7,987 nucleotides of DNA from Gemmatimonadales bacterium (GCA_020633775.1 JACKDA010000034.1:1-7987); one strand, 5' to 3'; counted from the first letter of the stretch, positions 1 through 7,987 are shown. Translations and numbers: made by a program. Notes: generated by a model not told the origin, from the sequence alone.

Positions 1-954
1 CCCGCACCGCCGGCCGCGTCGGCCGATTGCGAATTCGGTGCAGGGTCGGGTGTCACGGTGCGGAGCAGCGCCCGCGATCGCGGCCCGGTGCGCACCATCC
101 AGCGCGACCTCGGCGACCGGGCCATCTGCATGGCGGTGCGGGGTCCGCTGCCCGAACGCACCTCGCTCCGTCCGCTGCCGACGCTTCCCGAGGGCGTGGT
201 GATCACGATGGCCGCGCGCGGGGCGGATGGGGTGCAGCGGCTGGTGATCTCGGGCACCGGCGACGGGAACCGGCACGAGTGGTCGGTGAACGATCGGGTG
301 CGGCCGTTCGATCGCGACGCGATGGCGTGGCGGGATGCGATGCTCGAGGTGATGACCCTGAGTGGGGAACAGGGTCGCGTACGCGCAGCCGCGGCGGCCG
401 ACCTCGCGGAGGTCGCCACGGTGCGTGGCCAGCGCGCGTCGGTCGAGGCACGCCGTGCCGCGGACGAGGTGCGGGAGCGCTCGGACCGGGCGCGTGCGAT
501 CGCCGAGGCGGCCGTGGCCGAGGAGGTCGTGGCGGGCCAGCGCCTGCGGGAGGTCGAGCAGGACCGTGCCGCGCGGGTGCGGGCGGAAGCACGCAGCCGC
601 GACGTCGCCGAGGCCCGCATGGTCCAGGCGGACCGCGAGCGGGAGCTCCGTGAAGTGGAGGCGGTCGCGCGGGTTGCGGAGCAGCGGCAGGTGATCGAGG
701 AGCGCGCCATGCGGCAGGCCGAGGCGGCCGATCGTGCCGAGGTGCGTGCCCGGGTCGCGGTCGCCGAGGCCGATCGGCGTGCGGAGGAGATGCAGGCATT
801 GCGCGAGATGGATGAGGTCGCAGCTCGGCAGCGCATCGAGGAGCGGCGCGCCACGCGGGACGTGGCCGGCCAGCGGCTCCAGGAGGTGCGGGCGCGGCTC
901 GCGCCTGCCGAGCAGCGGCTCGCCGAGTTGATCGACCGGATCGGCGGTCGGTGA
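1..954 (+). CDS. Exported coiled-coil protein, 5'-truncated, function unknown
   Basis: The reading frame is open from the first base to a TGA at 952-954, giving 317 visible residues. The true start is probably upstream of the window. A GTG at 58 could act as a start, but coding-like sequence precedes it. Residues 10-115 look like a compact mostly beta domain with two cysteines (C10 and C43) that could form a disulfide. It ends in a segment of the type HEWSVNDRVRPFD followed by an amphipathic helix (AMAWRDAMLEVM). I recall a similar layout from secreted Gemmatimonadota proteins, but this is memory, not a search. From about residue 120 to the end the chain is almost entirely Ala, Arg, Glu, Asp, Val and Gln, with no proline until near the C-terminus. 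This predicts a helix or coiled coil of roughly 190 residues. It overlaps the next gene by four bases (GTGA), which suggests one transcript and coupled translation. Location in the periplasm is inferred; no specific function is recognised. Confidence 0.7.
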   Translation, partial: PAPPAASADCEFGAGSGVTVRSSARDRGPVRTIQRDLGDRAICMAVRGPLPERTSLRPLPTLPEGVVITMAARGADGVQRLVISGTGDGNRHEWSVNDRVRPFDRDAMAWRDAMLEVMTLSGEQGRVRAAAAADLAEVATVRGQRASVEARRAADEVRERSDRARAIAEAAVAEEVVAGQRLREVEQDRAARVRAEARSRDVAEARMVQADRERELREVEAVARVAEQRQVIEERAMRQAEAADRAEVRARVAVAEADRRAEEMQALREMDEVAARQRIEERRATRDVAGQRLQEVRARLAPAEQRLAELIDRIGGR

Positions 955-2120
955 CGCGACGCCTGGCCCCGGCGGCGATCATCGTGATGATCGCCGCCTG
1001 TGCCGATGCCGGCGGCGGTGGGGAGCCGATCGCCCGGGTCGACACGCTCGCGAGCGGGATCGTCGAGGTGACGAACCGCGTTGACCTGGCGCCCGCCTGG
1101 CGGTTGGTATTGCGGCAGCAGTTCGCCGACACCCCCGGTGCCGAGCTCAGCGATCCGTCCGAGATTCTCGTCGACGCGGCGGGGCGAGTGTACGTCCTCG
1201 ATGATGATCCGGCGGTGGTTCGGGTCTTTGCGTCGGACGGGAGGCCGCTGCACACGATCGGTCGCGAGGGGAGCGGGCCAGGGGAATTCGTCGGTGGCGG
1301 GATGATCTTCCTCTCGCACGATACGCTCGTGCACCAGGACCCGCGCCAGTCTCGGGCGCAGGCGTTCACGCTCGACGGCGCGTTGATCACCCAGTGGACG
1401 TCGCCGTGCTGCGTGCGGGTGCCGACGCTCGCCGACACGCTCGGCCGGATCCCGATCCCCGGTGACGTCGGGCGCCTCCCGCCGAGCGAGGACGACGCGG
1501 GGGCTGGGATGGGCTATCTGCGCTACCGCGTGGACGGCACGCTGGTGGACACGCTCGACTTCCCGCCCGCGCCGCTGCCCGCGATGTGGCGCGCGACCGA
1601 CGGACGGAACCGCTGGAACTGGTTCATCCCGATGCAGCCGACGGTCGCGCACGTCCTCGATCGCGAGGGGCGGATGATCTGGGGGAGCCAGCGCGGCGGG
1701 ACCTTCGTCATCTCCCGCACCGGTCGCGACACCCTCGCCCGCTTCGTGCTGGATGAGTCCCCGCCGGCGATCCCAGACTCGGTGCGGCAGGCAGCGGTCG
1801 ATGACCTCGTGGCGTCGAACCCGGTGTTCGCGAACATCGCCCAGGTCGCCGACGTGCCGACCACATATCCGGCGTGGAGCGGGCTGTCGGTGGATGACCT
1901 CAATCGGACCTGGATCCTGCGACCGGGGCCCGGCGGCGGGGCGGACCACTGGCATGTCGTGGACCCTCACGGTCGTCTGCTGGCGCGGGTGATTTCACCA
2001 CCGCTCGACGCCGAGCGACTCCACATCGGGGCCCGATGGGTCCATGCGCTCGAGCCCGATCAGGCGACCGGGCTCGACGTGGTGCGGGTGTACGAGATCG
2101 TGGTGGAGTCTCCCGACTAG
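951..2120 (+). CDS. 6-bladed beta-propeller lipoprotein
   Basis: The product has 389 residues. The GTG start at 951 overlaps the previous stop and gives a proper lipoprotein signal: a basic n-region (TRR), a hydrophobic core and a lipobox I-A-A-C with Cys17 as the likely lipidated residue. After a Gly-rich linker come NHL-like blade repeats. The clearest is residues 71-113, with DAAGRVYVLDDD, then a FASDG turn and GREGSGPGEF (104-113). Further blade-like segments lie around YRVDGTLVDTL, the DREGRMIWG strand, and 312-347 (SVDDLNRTWIL then VVDPHGRLLARV). The C-terminal VVRVYEIV could close the propeller. Residues 273-309 are probably a helical insertion ending in YPAW. It has vicinal cysteines C153 and C154. 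Such propellers are common secreted proteins in Gemmatimonadota and Bacteroidota and generally have no assigned ligand. It is a paralogue of the minus-strand gene at 2796-3974. The fold is well supported; the function is unknown. Confidence 0.85.
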   Translation: MTRRLAPAAIIVMIAACADAGGGGEPIARVDTLASGIVEVTNRVDLAPAWRLVLRQQFADTPGAELSDPSEILVDAAGRVYVLDDDPAVVRVFASDGRPLHTIGREGSGPGEFVGGGMIFLSHDTLVHQDPRQSRAQAFTLDGALITQWTSPCCVRVPTLADTLGRIPIPGDVGRLPPSEDDAGAGMGYLRYRVDGTLVDTLDFPPAPLPAMWRATDGRNRWNWFIPMQPTVAHVLDREGRMIWGSQRGGTFVISRTGRDTLARFVLDESPPAIPDSVRQAAVDDLVASNPVFANIAQVADVPTTYPAWSGLSVDDLNRTWILRPGPGGGADHWHVVDPHGRLLARVISPPLDAERLHIGARWVHALEPDQATGLDVVRVYEIVVESPD

Positions 2121-2776
2121 AACCGCAGCGCGAGCCCGAGCGAGAGTACCGGATAGACCTTGAGGTACCGGTCGATGTCGTCCTGGATGTCGCGGCGCTC
2201 GGCCTCGACGTCGGCGGCCAGGGTCGAGCCCGGCACCGCCGAGGAGGCGGTGAGCCCCAGTGTCGGCGCGCCGATGCCGACGCCGAGGTCGAAGACGAAG
2301 CCGATCCCGCCGCCGCGCGACGCCGGTGTCCCCCACCCGATCCCGACATACGGCAGCGTCCCGGGCCACCGCACGTCGCCGCGGACCGTCCCCACCTCGG
2401 CGGCGGTGTAGTCCCGACCGTTGAAGGTGTACGTCCCACCGGTCGGCTGGCCGATTCCATCGAGTTCTGCCGGGGCGGAGATGATCCCGCCGCTCACGTG
2501 GAACGTCCCGCGCGCCGAGGGGAAGAGGTCCACCACCGCGCTCAGTCCCTTGAAGCGGTAGTCGACCGAGTACGCCACGTCGGATTCGGTCCGGGAGAAG
2601 CTGCCCGAGAAGGTGTGGGCCCCGGCGCGAAGCGCGAGGTGGTCGCTGACCAGCACCGCGGCTTCGGCGCCGAGGCCGAGGGTGCCCGCGCGGACGCCGA
2701 TGGAGATCCCGGACTGGGCGGGGAGCGGGGCCGTGACGAACGCGGCCGCGAGGAGACAGGGGAGGTAGTGGGTCAT
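2117..2776 (-). CDS. Outer-membrane beta-barrel-like protein
   Basis: The product has 219 residues and starts at the ATG complementary to 2774-2776. This start gives a Sec signal peptide (hydrophobic LLAAAFVTAPLPA, cleavage likely after Ala20). The frame stays open upstream, but that part is only the shadow of the neighbouring gene. The mature protein alternates polar and apolar residues, as in transmembrane beta-strands: SIGVRAGTLGLGAEAAV, HLALRAGAHTFSG, FKGLSAVVDLFPS, TLPYVGIGWG, GIGFVFDLGVGIG and the last strand VYPVLSLGLALRF. It ends in the aromatic Phe typical of substrates of the BAM assembly machinery. A charged helical stretch (DVEAERRDIQDDIDRYLK) precedes the last strand. I recall this layout from a family of small outer-membrane proteins of Gram-negative bacteria that lack an assigned function. 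The gene follows the second propeller gene by 19 bases and probably shares its transcript. No good Shine-Dalgarno sequence precedes the ATG. Confidence 0.82.
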   Translation of the reverse strand: MTHYLPCLLAAAFVTAPLPAQSGISIGVRAGTLGLGAEAAVLVSDHLALRAGAHTFSGSFSRTESDVAYSVDYRFKGLSAVVDLFPSARGTFHVSGGIISAPAELDGIGQPTGGTYTFNGRDYTAAEVGTVRGDVRWPGTLPYVGIGWGTPASRGGGIGFVFDLGVGIGAPTLGLTASSAVPGSTLAADVEAERRDIQDDIDRYLKVYPVLSLGLALRF

Positions 2777-2795
2777 GCCGGGAGTATCGGCGCGC

Positions 2796-3974
2796 TCAGG
2801 GCGATCCTTCGCCCCGCCGGTCGATCCGATAGATCCGGACGATCGACTGTCGGTCGCGTCCCACCGCGGGAACCGCGACTCGGTCCTCGCGCCACGACGT
2901 CCCCTCGAAGCGCTCGAACCACGACGGCACGTAGCCCAGGTAGCGCCCGTCCGGGTGGAAGACCGCGAAGTAATGGGTTCGCCGGAAGAAGTAGCCCACC
3001 GAGACCCAGAGGAATCCCCGGCCATCAACGGCCACGTCATTCCACGCCGGGAAGATTCGTGGGATCGCTTCGCGGGTCGCGACCCCCGCGAGTAGCGGCT
3101 GGCTCGCGACCAGATCCCGGACAAGGGTGTCCGCGTAGGCAGGTGGGACCGAGTCCACGCGGGTGTTCGCCAGCTCCATGATGCGGAGCGTGTCGTCGCC
3201 GGAGCGCGTGACGAGGAACTGCCAACGATCTCCTCGCCCGTACACGAGGCTCCCATCGGGCAGGAACGCCTCCCTGGGCATCGGCGAAAAGGGAATCACG
3301 AACCGGCTCCGCATCCGTGGCCCGATCTCGAGGTCCCACGCCGGTGCCGGTTCAAGCGGCGGCCGCTCGAGCGAGTCGCGCCGTTCGCCACGGAGGGTGA
3401 AATAGACCCACCGCTTCCCCTCGCCGGCCGCCCCTGCGGCCTCCCCCAGCCGCAAGAGCCCCCGGGGATCGAGCGCCATCGATGGGTCCGTACCGCGGAT
3501 GTCGGTGAAGAACGAGTTGAGGAAACGACCCGAGAGGCTGTAGAGCAGCACTCGTCCCTGTCGGGCATCGTTCACCACGAGGGTGTCGCCGGTGATGGCG
3601 AGCGCGGAGGGCATGAGATACTCCCCTGTCCCACCGCCAGCCCGGCCGATCAGGCGGACGAACCGGCCATCGCGATCGTAGATCTCGACCTTGGCCGGCT
3701 CGACGGTGGAGACCGCCACGCCCCCGTCGGGCAGCAGCAGGGTGCGCCGCTGCGCGCGGGGTGACCATGGCTCACTGCCGGCGAGGTCGATCTCCTGCTC
3801 CAGGCGCAGGATCCATCCGGTCGTGGTGTCGCGCCACGCCGTATATCCGGGGCTGGTGACCCGAAGCGCGGTCCCGACGGTGTCGACCGCTGGCGTCCAG
3901 GTCCTGACCTGCGCCGCCGCCGGCACCGCGCCGATGACCGTGAGGAGAGCAAGCGGGAGTCGCGAGGATGGCAT
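2796..3974 (-). CDS. Secreted 6-bladed beta-propeller protein
   Basis: The product has 392 residues. The ATG complementary to 3972-3974 was chosen because it begins a clean signal peptide (PSSRLPLALLTVIGAVPAAA, cleavage after Ala21 by an A-x-A site). The longer open frame would run back into gcvT on the other strand. There is no lipobox cysteine, so the protein should be soluble in the periplasm or secreted. The first clear blade is residues 77-119: LLLPDGGVAVSTVEPAKVEIYD, then DGRF and GRAGGGTGEY (110-119). Later blades include ITGDTLVVND with LLYSLSGRFL, FLPDGSLVYGRGDRWQ, and VAVDGRGFLWVS with AVFHPDGRYLGYV. A probable helical insertion contains RDLVASQP (286-293) and ends in FPAW (308-311). 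Both elements match the plus-strand lipoprotein at 951-2120. It is the first gene of a two-gene unit with the barrel protein downstream, and has its own promoter candidate at 4007-4036. The fold is confident; the ligand or partner is unknown. Confidence 0.85.
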   Translation of the reverse strand: MPSSRLPLALLTVIGAVPAAAQVRTWTPAVDTVGTALRVTSPGYTAWRDTTTGWILRLEQEIDLAGSEPWSPRAQRRTLLLPDGGVAVSTVEPAKVEIYDRDGRFVRLIGRAGGGTGEYLMPSALAITGDTLVVNDARQGRVLLYSLSGRFLNSFFTDIRGTDPSMALDPRGLLRLGEAAGAAGEGKRWVYFTLRGERRDSLERPPLEPAPAWDLEIGPRMRSRFVIPFSPMPREAFLPDGSLVYGRGDRWQFLVTRSGDDTLRIMELANTRVDSVPPAYADTLVRDLVASQPLLAGVATREAIPRIFPAWNDVAVDGRGFLWVSVGYFFRRTHYFAVFHPDGRYLGYVPSWFERFEGTSWREDRVAVPAVGRDRQSIVRIYRIDRRGEGSP

Positions 3975-4006
3975 GGCAGGTCGACCGGGGGAGAATGGGG
4001 TGGGGG

Positions 4007-4036
4007 AGTATCGCGCCAAACCGGCACGCGTGCCAA
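4007..4036 (-). promoter_or_regulatory. Candidate sigma70-type promoter for propeller-barrel unit
   Basis: On the minus strand TTGGCA (4036-4031) matches 5 of 6 bases of the -35 consensus. GATACT (4012-4007) matches 4 of 6 of the -10 consensus. The spacer is 18 bases. Transcription would begin near 4000, giving a leader of about 26 bases before the ATG at 3974. The match is by eye only, and promoter consensus in this lineage is not certain. Confidence 0.4.
4023..4034. repeat. 12-base perfect palindrome GGCACGCGTGCC
   Basis: The sequence is its own reverse complement over all 12 bases. It overlaps the minus-strand -35 candidate (4031-4036) and lies just upstream of the plus-strand -10 candidate. 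A dimeric regulator binding here could control both directions. In sequence this GC-rich a few palindromes of this length are expected by chance in 8 kb, so position is the main argument. Confidence 0.4.
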
Positions 4037-4043
4037 GTGCATC

Positions 4044-4049
4044 TATATT
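4044..4049 (+). promoter_or_regulatory. Candidate -10 box for gcvTHP
   Basis: TATATT matches 5 of 6 bases of the -10 consensus and is the most A/T-rich hexamer of the region. A -35 box at 17 bases spacing would be CCGGCA (4021-4026), only 3 of 6, so the promoter would be weak or helped by an activator. Initiation near 4056 would leave a leader of about 43 bases before gcvT, too short for a glycine riboswitch. Confidence 0.35.
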
Positions 4050-4098
4050 CGTCGGCAATCTGCTTCCTTCGCCTCCCCGCTCTCCCGGACCCCACCCG

Positions 4099-5193
4099 AT
4101 GCACCAGACCCCGCTCGACGCCCAGCACCGCGCCCTCGGCGCACGGATGATCCCGTTCGCCGGCTGGGAGATGCCGGTCCAGTACGCCGGGATCGTCCAG
4201 GAGCACCAGGCGGTGCGCACCGCCGCGGGGCTGTTCGACCTGAGCCACATGGGCGAGCTCTGGATCCGGGGGCCCGGTGCCGCGGCCGCACTCGACGCGG
4301 CGCTGGTGACCGCGCCCTCCCGTCTCAAGGACGGGCGTGCCCACTACTCGATGATCTGTGCCCCCGACGGCTCGGTGATGGACGACCTGATCGTCTACCG
4401 CACGGCCGCGGAGGAGTTCCTCGTGGTGGCGAACGCCTCGAATCGCGAGGTGGTGGCGGCGGCGCTCGCCGAGCGGCTCGCCGGGCACGATGCCACGCTC
4501 GACGACGCCTCGCTGCGCACGGCGCTGATCGCGATCCAGGGGCCCCGCGCAGTGGAACTGCTGCAGGCCCACACCGACATCGACCTCTCGCCGCTCAAGT
4601 ACTACTCGATCGCCGCGGGGCAGGTGTGCAAGCGCGCGGCACTGATCGCCCGGACCGGCTACACCGGCGAGGACGGCTTCGAGGTGTACCTCGCGTGGGA
4701 CGATGCGGCCCGGATCTGGAACCATCTCCTCGAGGAGGGGAAGGCGGCCGGACTGGTCCCCGCCGGGCTCGGGGCCCGCGACACCCTGCGGCTGGAGGCC
4801 GGGATGCCGCTCTACGGCCAGGAGCTCGATCGCGAGACGACGCCGTTCGAGGCCGGCCTCGGCCGGGTGGTGAAGTTCGACAAGGACGGCGACTTCGTCG
4901 GCCGGGCCGCGCTGGAGGCCGTCAAGGATGCCCCGGCGAAGGTGCTGGTCGGGCTGCGGCTGACGGGGCGGGGCATCGCCCGGACCGGCTATCCCGTCTA
5001 TCTTCCGGCCGCCGCGGAGGCGGTGGGCCGGGTCACCAGCGGCACCGCCTCCCCGACGCTGGGTCACCCGATCGCGATGGCCTTCGTGCCCGCCGAGCTG
5101 GCGGCGCCCGACACCGCCCTCGAGGTCGGCATCCGGGCCGACCGGGTCCCGGCCGTCGTGATCCCGATGCCGTTCTACCGCCGGCCGACCTGA
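4099..5193 (+). CDS. gcvT: Aminomethyltransferase, glycine cleavage T protein
   Basis: The product has 364 residues, the usual size for T protein. It takes the aminomethyl group carried on the lipoyl arm of GcvH and transfers the one-carbon unit to tetrahydrofolate. This makes 5,10-methylene-THF and releases ammonia, in the cytoplasm. The ATG at 4099 gives the standard family N-terminus (HQTPLDAQH, then GARMIPFAGWEMPVQY). Other hallmarks are FDLSHMGEL, GSVMDDLIVYR with the aspartate pair D95-D96 that includes the family's catalytic Asp, GYTGEDGFE (187-195), GLGARDTLRLEAGMPLYGQE (223-242) and VTSGTASPTLG (312-322). The reading frame continues upstream of 4099, but that part is non-coding and antisense to the propeller gene. 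No Shine-Dalgarno precedes the start; the leader is pyrimidine-rich. It is the first gene of gcvT-gcvH-gcvP, with gcvH 14 bases downstream. Confidence 0.97.
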   Translation: MHQTPLDAQHRALGARMIPFAGWEMPVQYAGIVQEHQAVRTAAGLFDLSHMGELWIRGPGAAAALDAALVTAPSRLKDGRAHYSMICAPDGSVMDDLIVYRTAAEEFLVVANASNREVVAAALAERLAGHDATLDDASLRTALIAIQGPRAVELLQAHTDIDLSPLKYYSIAAGQVCKRAALIARTGYTGEDGFEVYLAWDDAARIWNHLLEEGKAAGLVPAGLGARDTLRLEAGMPLYGQELDRETTPFEAGLGRVVKFDKDGDFVGRAALEAVKDAPAKVLVGLRLTGRGIARTGYPVYLPAAAEAVGRVTSGTASPTLGHPIAMAFVPAELAAPDTALEVGIRADRVPAVVIPMPFYRRPT

Positions 5194-5207
5194 ACGAGGA
5201 GCACCGC

Positions 5208-5591
5208 GTGGCGTATCCCGACGACTGCAAGTATTCCGACGAGCACGAGTGGATCCGGGTCGAGGACGGTGTCGCGACCATCGGCATCACCGCGTACGCC
5301 GCCGAGCAGGTGGGCGACATCGTCTTCGTCGAGGTCCCGGCGGTCGGCACGACGCTCACCGCGACCCAGCCGTTCGGCGTGATCGAGTCGGTGAAGGCGG
5401 TCTCGGAACTGTTCGCCCCGGCCTCGGGGAAGGTCGTCGAGATGAACGGCGCCCTCGCCGACGCGCCGGAGACGGTCGCCGAGGATCCGCATGGTGCCGG
5501 CTGGCTGGTGAAGATCGCGCTCAGCGACCCGTCGGAGCTCGATCGCCTGAAGGACGCCGCCGCCTACCAGGCCATGATCGACGCCGCCTGA
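5208..5591 (+). CDS. gcvH: Glycine cleavage H protein (lipoyl carrier)
   Basis: The product has 127 residues, normal for H protein. It carries a lipoyl group on a lysine and shuttles the aminomethyl intermediate from GcvP to GcvT; the arm is then reoxidised by lipoamide dehydrogenase. The lipoylated lysine is K63 in the motif GVIESVKAVSEL. Other family features are YSDEHEWIRVEDG (9-21), GITAYAAEQVGDIVFVEVP (26-44) and a C-terminal GAGWLVKIAL followed by a short helix. The start is GTG at 5208, six bases after a strong Shine-Dalgarno GAGGAG (5196-5201). The next residues AYPDDCKYS fit the family start. The frame is open farther upstream, but that stretch is a shadow of gcvT. It lies between gcvT and gcvP in the same orientation. 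The lipoylating enzymes and the L protein are not in the window. Confidence 0.97.
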   Translation: MAYPDDCKYSDEHEWIRVEDGVATIGITAYAAEQVGDIVFVEVPAVGTTLTATQPFGVIESVKAVSELFAPASGKVVEMNGALADAPETVAEDPHGAGWLVKIALSDPSELDRLKDAAAYQAMIDAA

Positions 5592-5616
5592 GGATGCGCG
5601 GCCCATGTTGTCTCGA

Positions 5617-5637
5617 CGGGGCCCCGCGTGGGCCCCG
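5617..5637 (+). other. GC-rich hairpin between gcvH and gcvP
   Basis: The arms CGGGGCCC (5617-5624) and GGGCCCCG (5630-5637) pair perfectly over eight G:C pairs around a 5-base loop, 25 bases after the gcvH stop. No U-tract follows (only TTT at 5644-5646), so it is not a standard intrinsic terminator. It could stabilise the gcvTH message, act as a weak attenuator, or be chance pairing in GC-rich sequence. Confidence 0.5.
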
Positions 5638-5654
5638 CCGCCGTTTCGGAACCT

Positions 5655-5659
5655 GAGGT
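5655..5659 (+). promoter_or_regulatory. gcvP: Shine-Dalgarno GAGGT deciding the gcvP start
   Basis: GAGGT lies 7 bases before ATG 5667 and only 4 bases before the in-frame GTG at 5664. The spacing favours the ATG as the gcvP start. The two alternatives differ by a single residue. Confidence 0.6.
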
Positions 5660-5666
5660 CACCGTG

Positions 5667-7987
<2,321 letters not shown>

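Larger units (their letters stand above)
3975..4098. promoter_or_regulatory. Divergent control region, propeller gene and gcvT
   Basis: These 124 bases separate two divergently read genes and are the only place for the promoters of both. The stretch contains local A/T-rich patches absent from the flanking genes (AGTATC at 4007-4012, CTATATTC at 4043-4050). It also contains a palindrome, annotated separately. The side next to gcvT (about 4056-4098) is strongly pyrimidine-rich and holds no Shine-Dalgarno sequence. I see no riboswitch fold and no terminator. Confidence 0.6.

Noticed and set aside
203..1438. A 411-codon minus-strand frame opposite the first two genes
   Set aside because: The translation is Pro/Arg/Ala-rich and without domain features. 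The plus strand carries a helical protein and a propeller with a lipobox here.
2036..3181. A 381-codon plus-strand frame opposite the barrel and propeller genes
   Set aside because: It spans the end of one real gene, all of the barrel gene and part of another on the opposite strand, and its translation is Arg/Gly/Pro-rich noise. The minus-strand products have signal peptides and family motifs.
3691..4098. An N-terminal extension of gcvT of 136 codons
   Set aside because: The upstream codons lie opposite the signal peptide and first strands of the propeller gene and in the divergent promoter region. The family N-terminus begins at ATG 4099.
3772..5067. A 431-codon minus-strand frame opposite gcvT
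   Set aside because: gcvT is unambiguous on the plus strand, and the antisense translation shows no motif.
5617..5646. An intrinsic terminator after gcvH
   Set aside because: The hairpin is strong, but only three T residues follow at a distance of six bases, and gcvP continues the operon in the same direction.

Overview
The window is high-GC bacterial chromosome with densely packed genes. It carries two 6-bladed beta-propeller proteins of a type abundant in Gemmatimonadota and Bacteroidota, a truncated exported coiled-coil protein, an outer-membrane barrel protein and a bacterial gcvT-gcvH-gcvP set. The base composition and the secreted beta-propellers point most to Gemmatimonadota or a similar GC-rich Gram-negative. 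That is an inference from protein style, not from a marker gene.

Left part (1-2120, plus strand): the 3' end of a gene for a probably exported protein with a long Ala/Arg/Glu-rich helical tail overlaps by 4 bases (GTGA) the start of a beta-propeller lipoprotein gene. Middle part (2117-3974, minus strand): a second beta-propeller gene with an ordinary Sec signal lies 19 bases upstream of a gene for a small outer-membrane beta-barrel-like protein. The two blocks converge, and their stop codons share one CTAG. The two propellers align along most of their length, so they form an inverted pair of paralogues around the barrel gene. All these products appear to be envelope proteins of unknown specific function.

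Right part (4099-7987, plus strand): gcvT, gcvH and the first 773 codons of gcvP, which runs off the window. Together with lipoamide dehydrogenase, encoded elsewhere, they form the glycine cleavage system. P decarboxylates glycine onto the lipoyl arm of H. T transfers the one-carbon unit to tetrahydrofolate and releases ammonia. P is the single-chain form carrying both halves.

A 124-base divergent region (3975-4098) separates the envelope block from the gcv block. It contains plausible promoters in both directions and a 12-base perfect palindrome. Its leader toward gcvT is too short for a glycine riboswitch. The only other non-coding stretch longer than 20 bases is the gcvH-gcvP gap (5592-5666), which holds a GC-rich hairpin. 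I saw no mobile element, CRISPR array, tRNA or rRNA. The window is mostly ordinary, and I do not see clear evidence of a new biological system.
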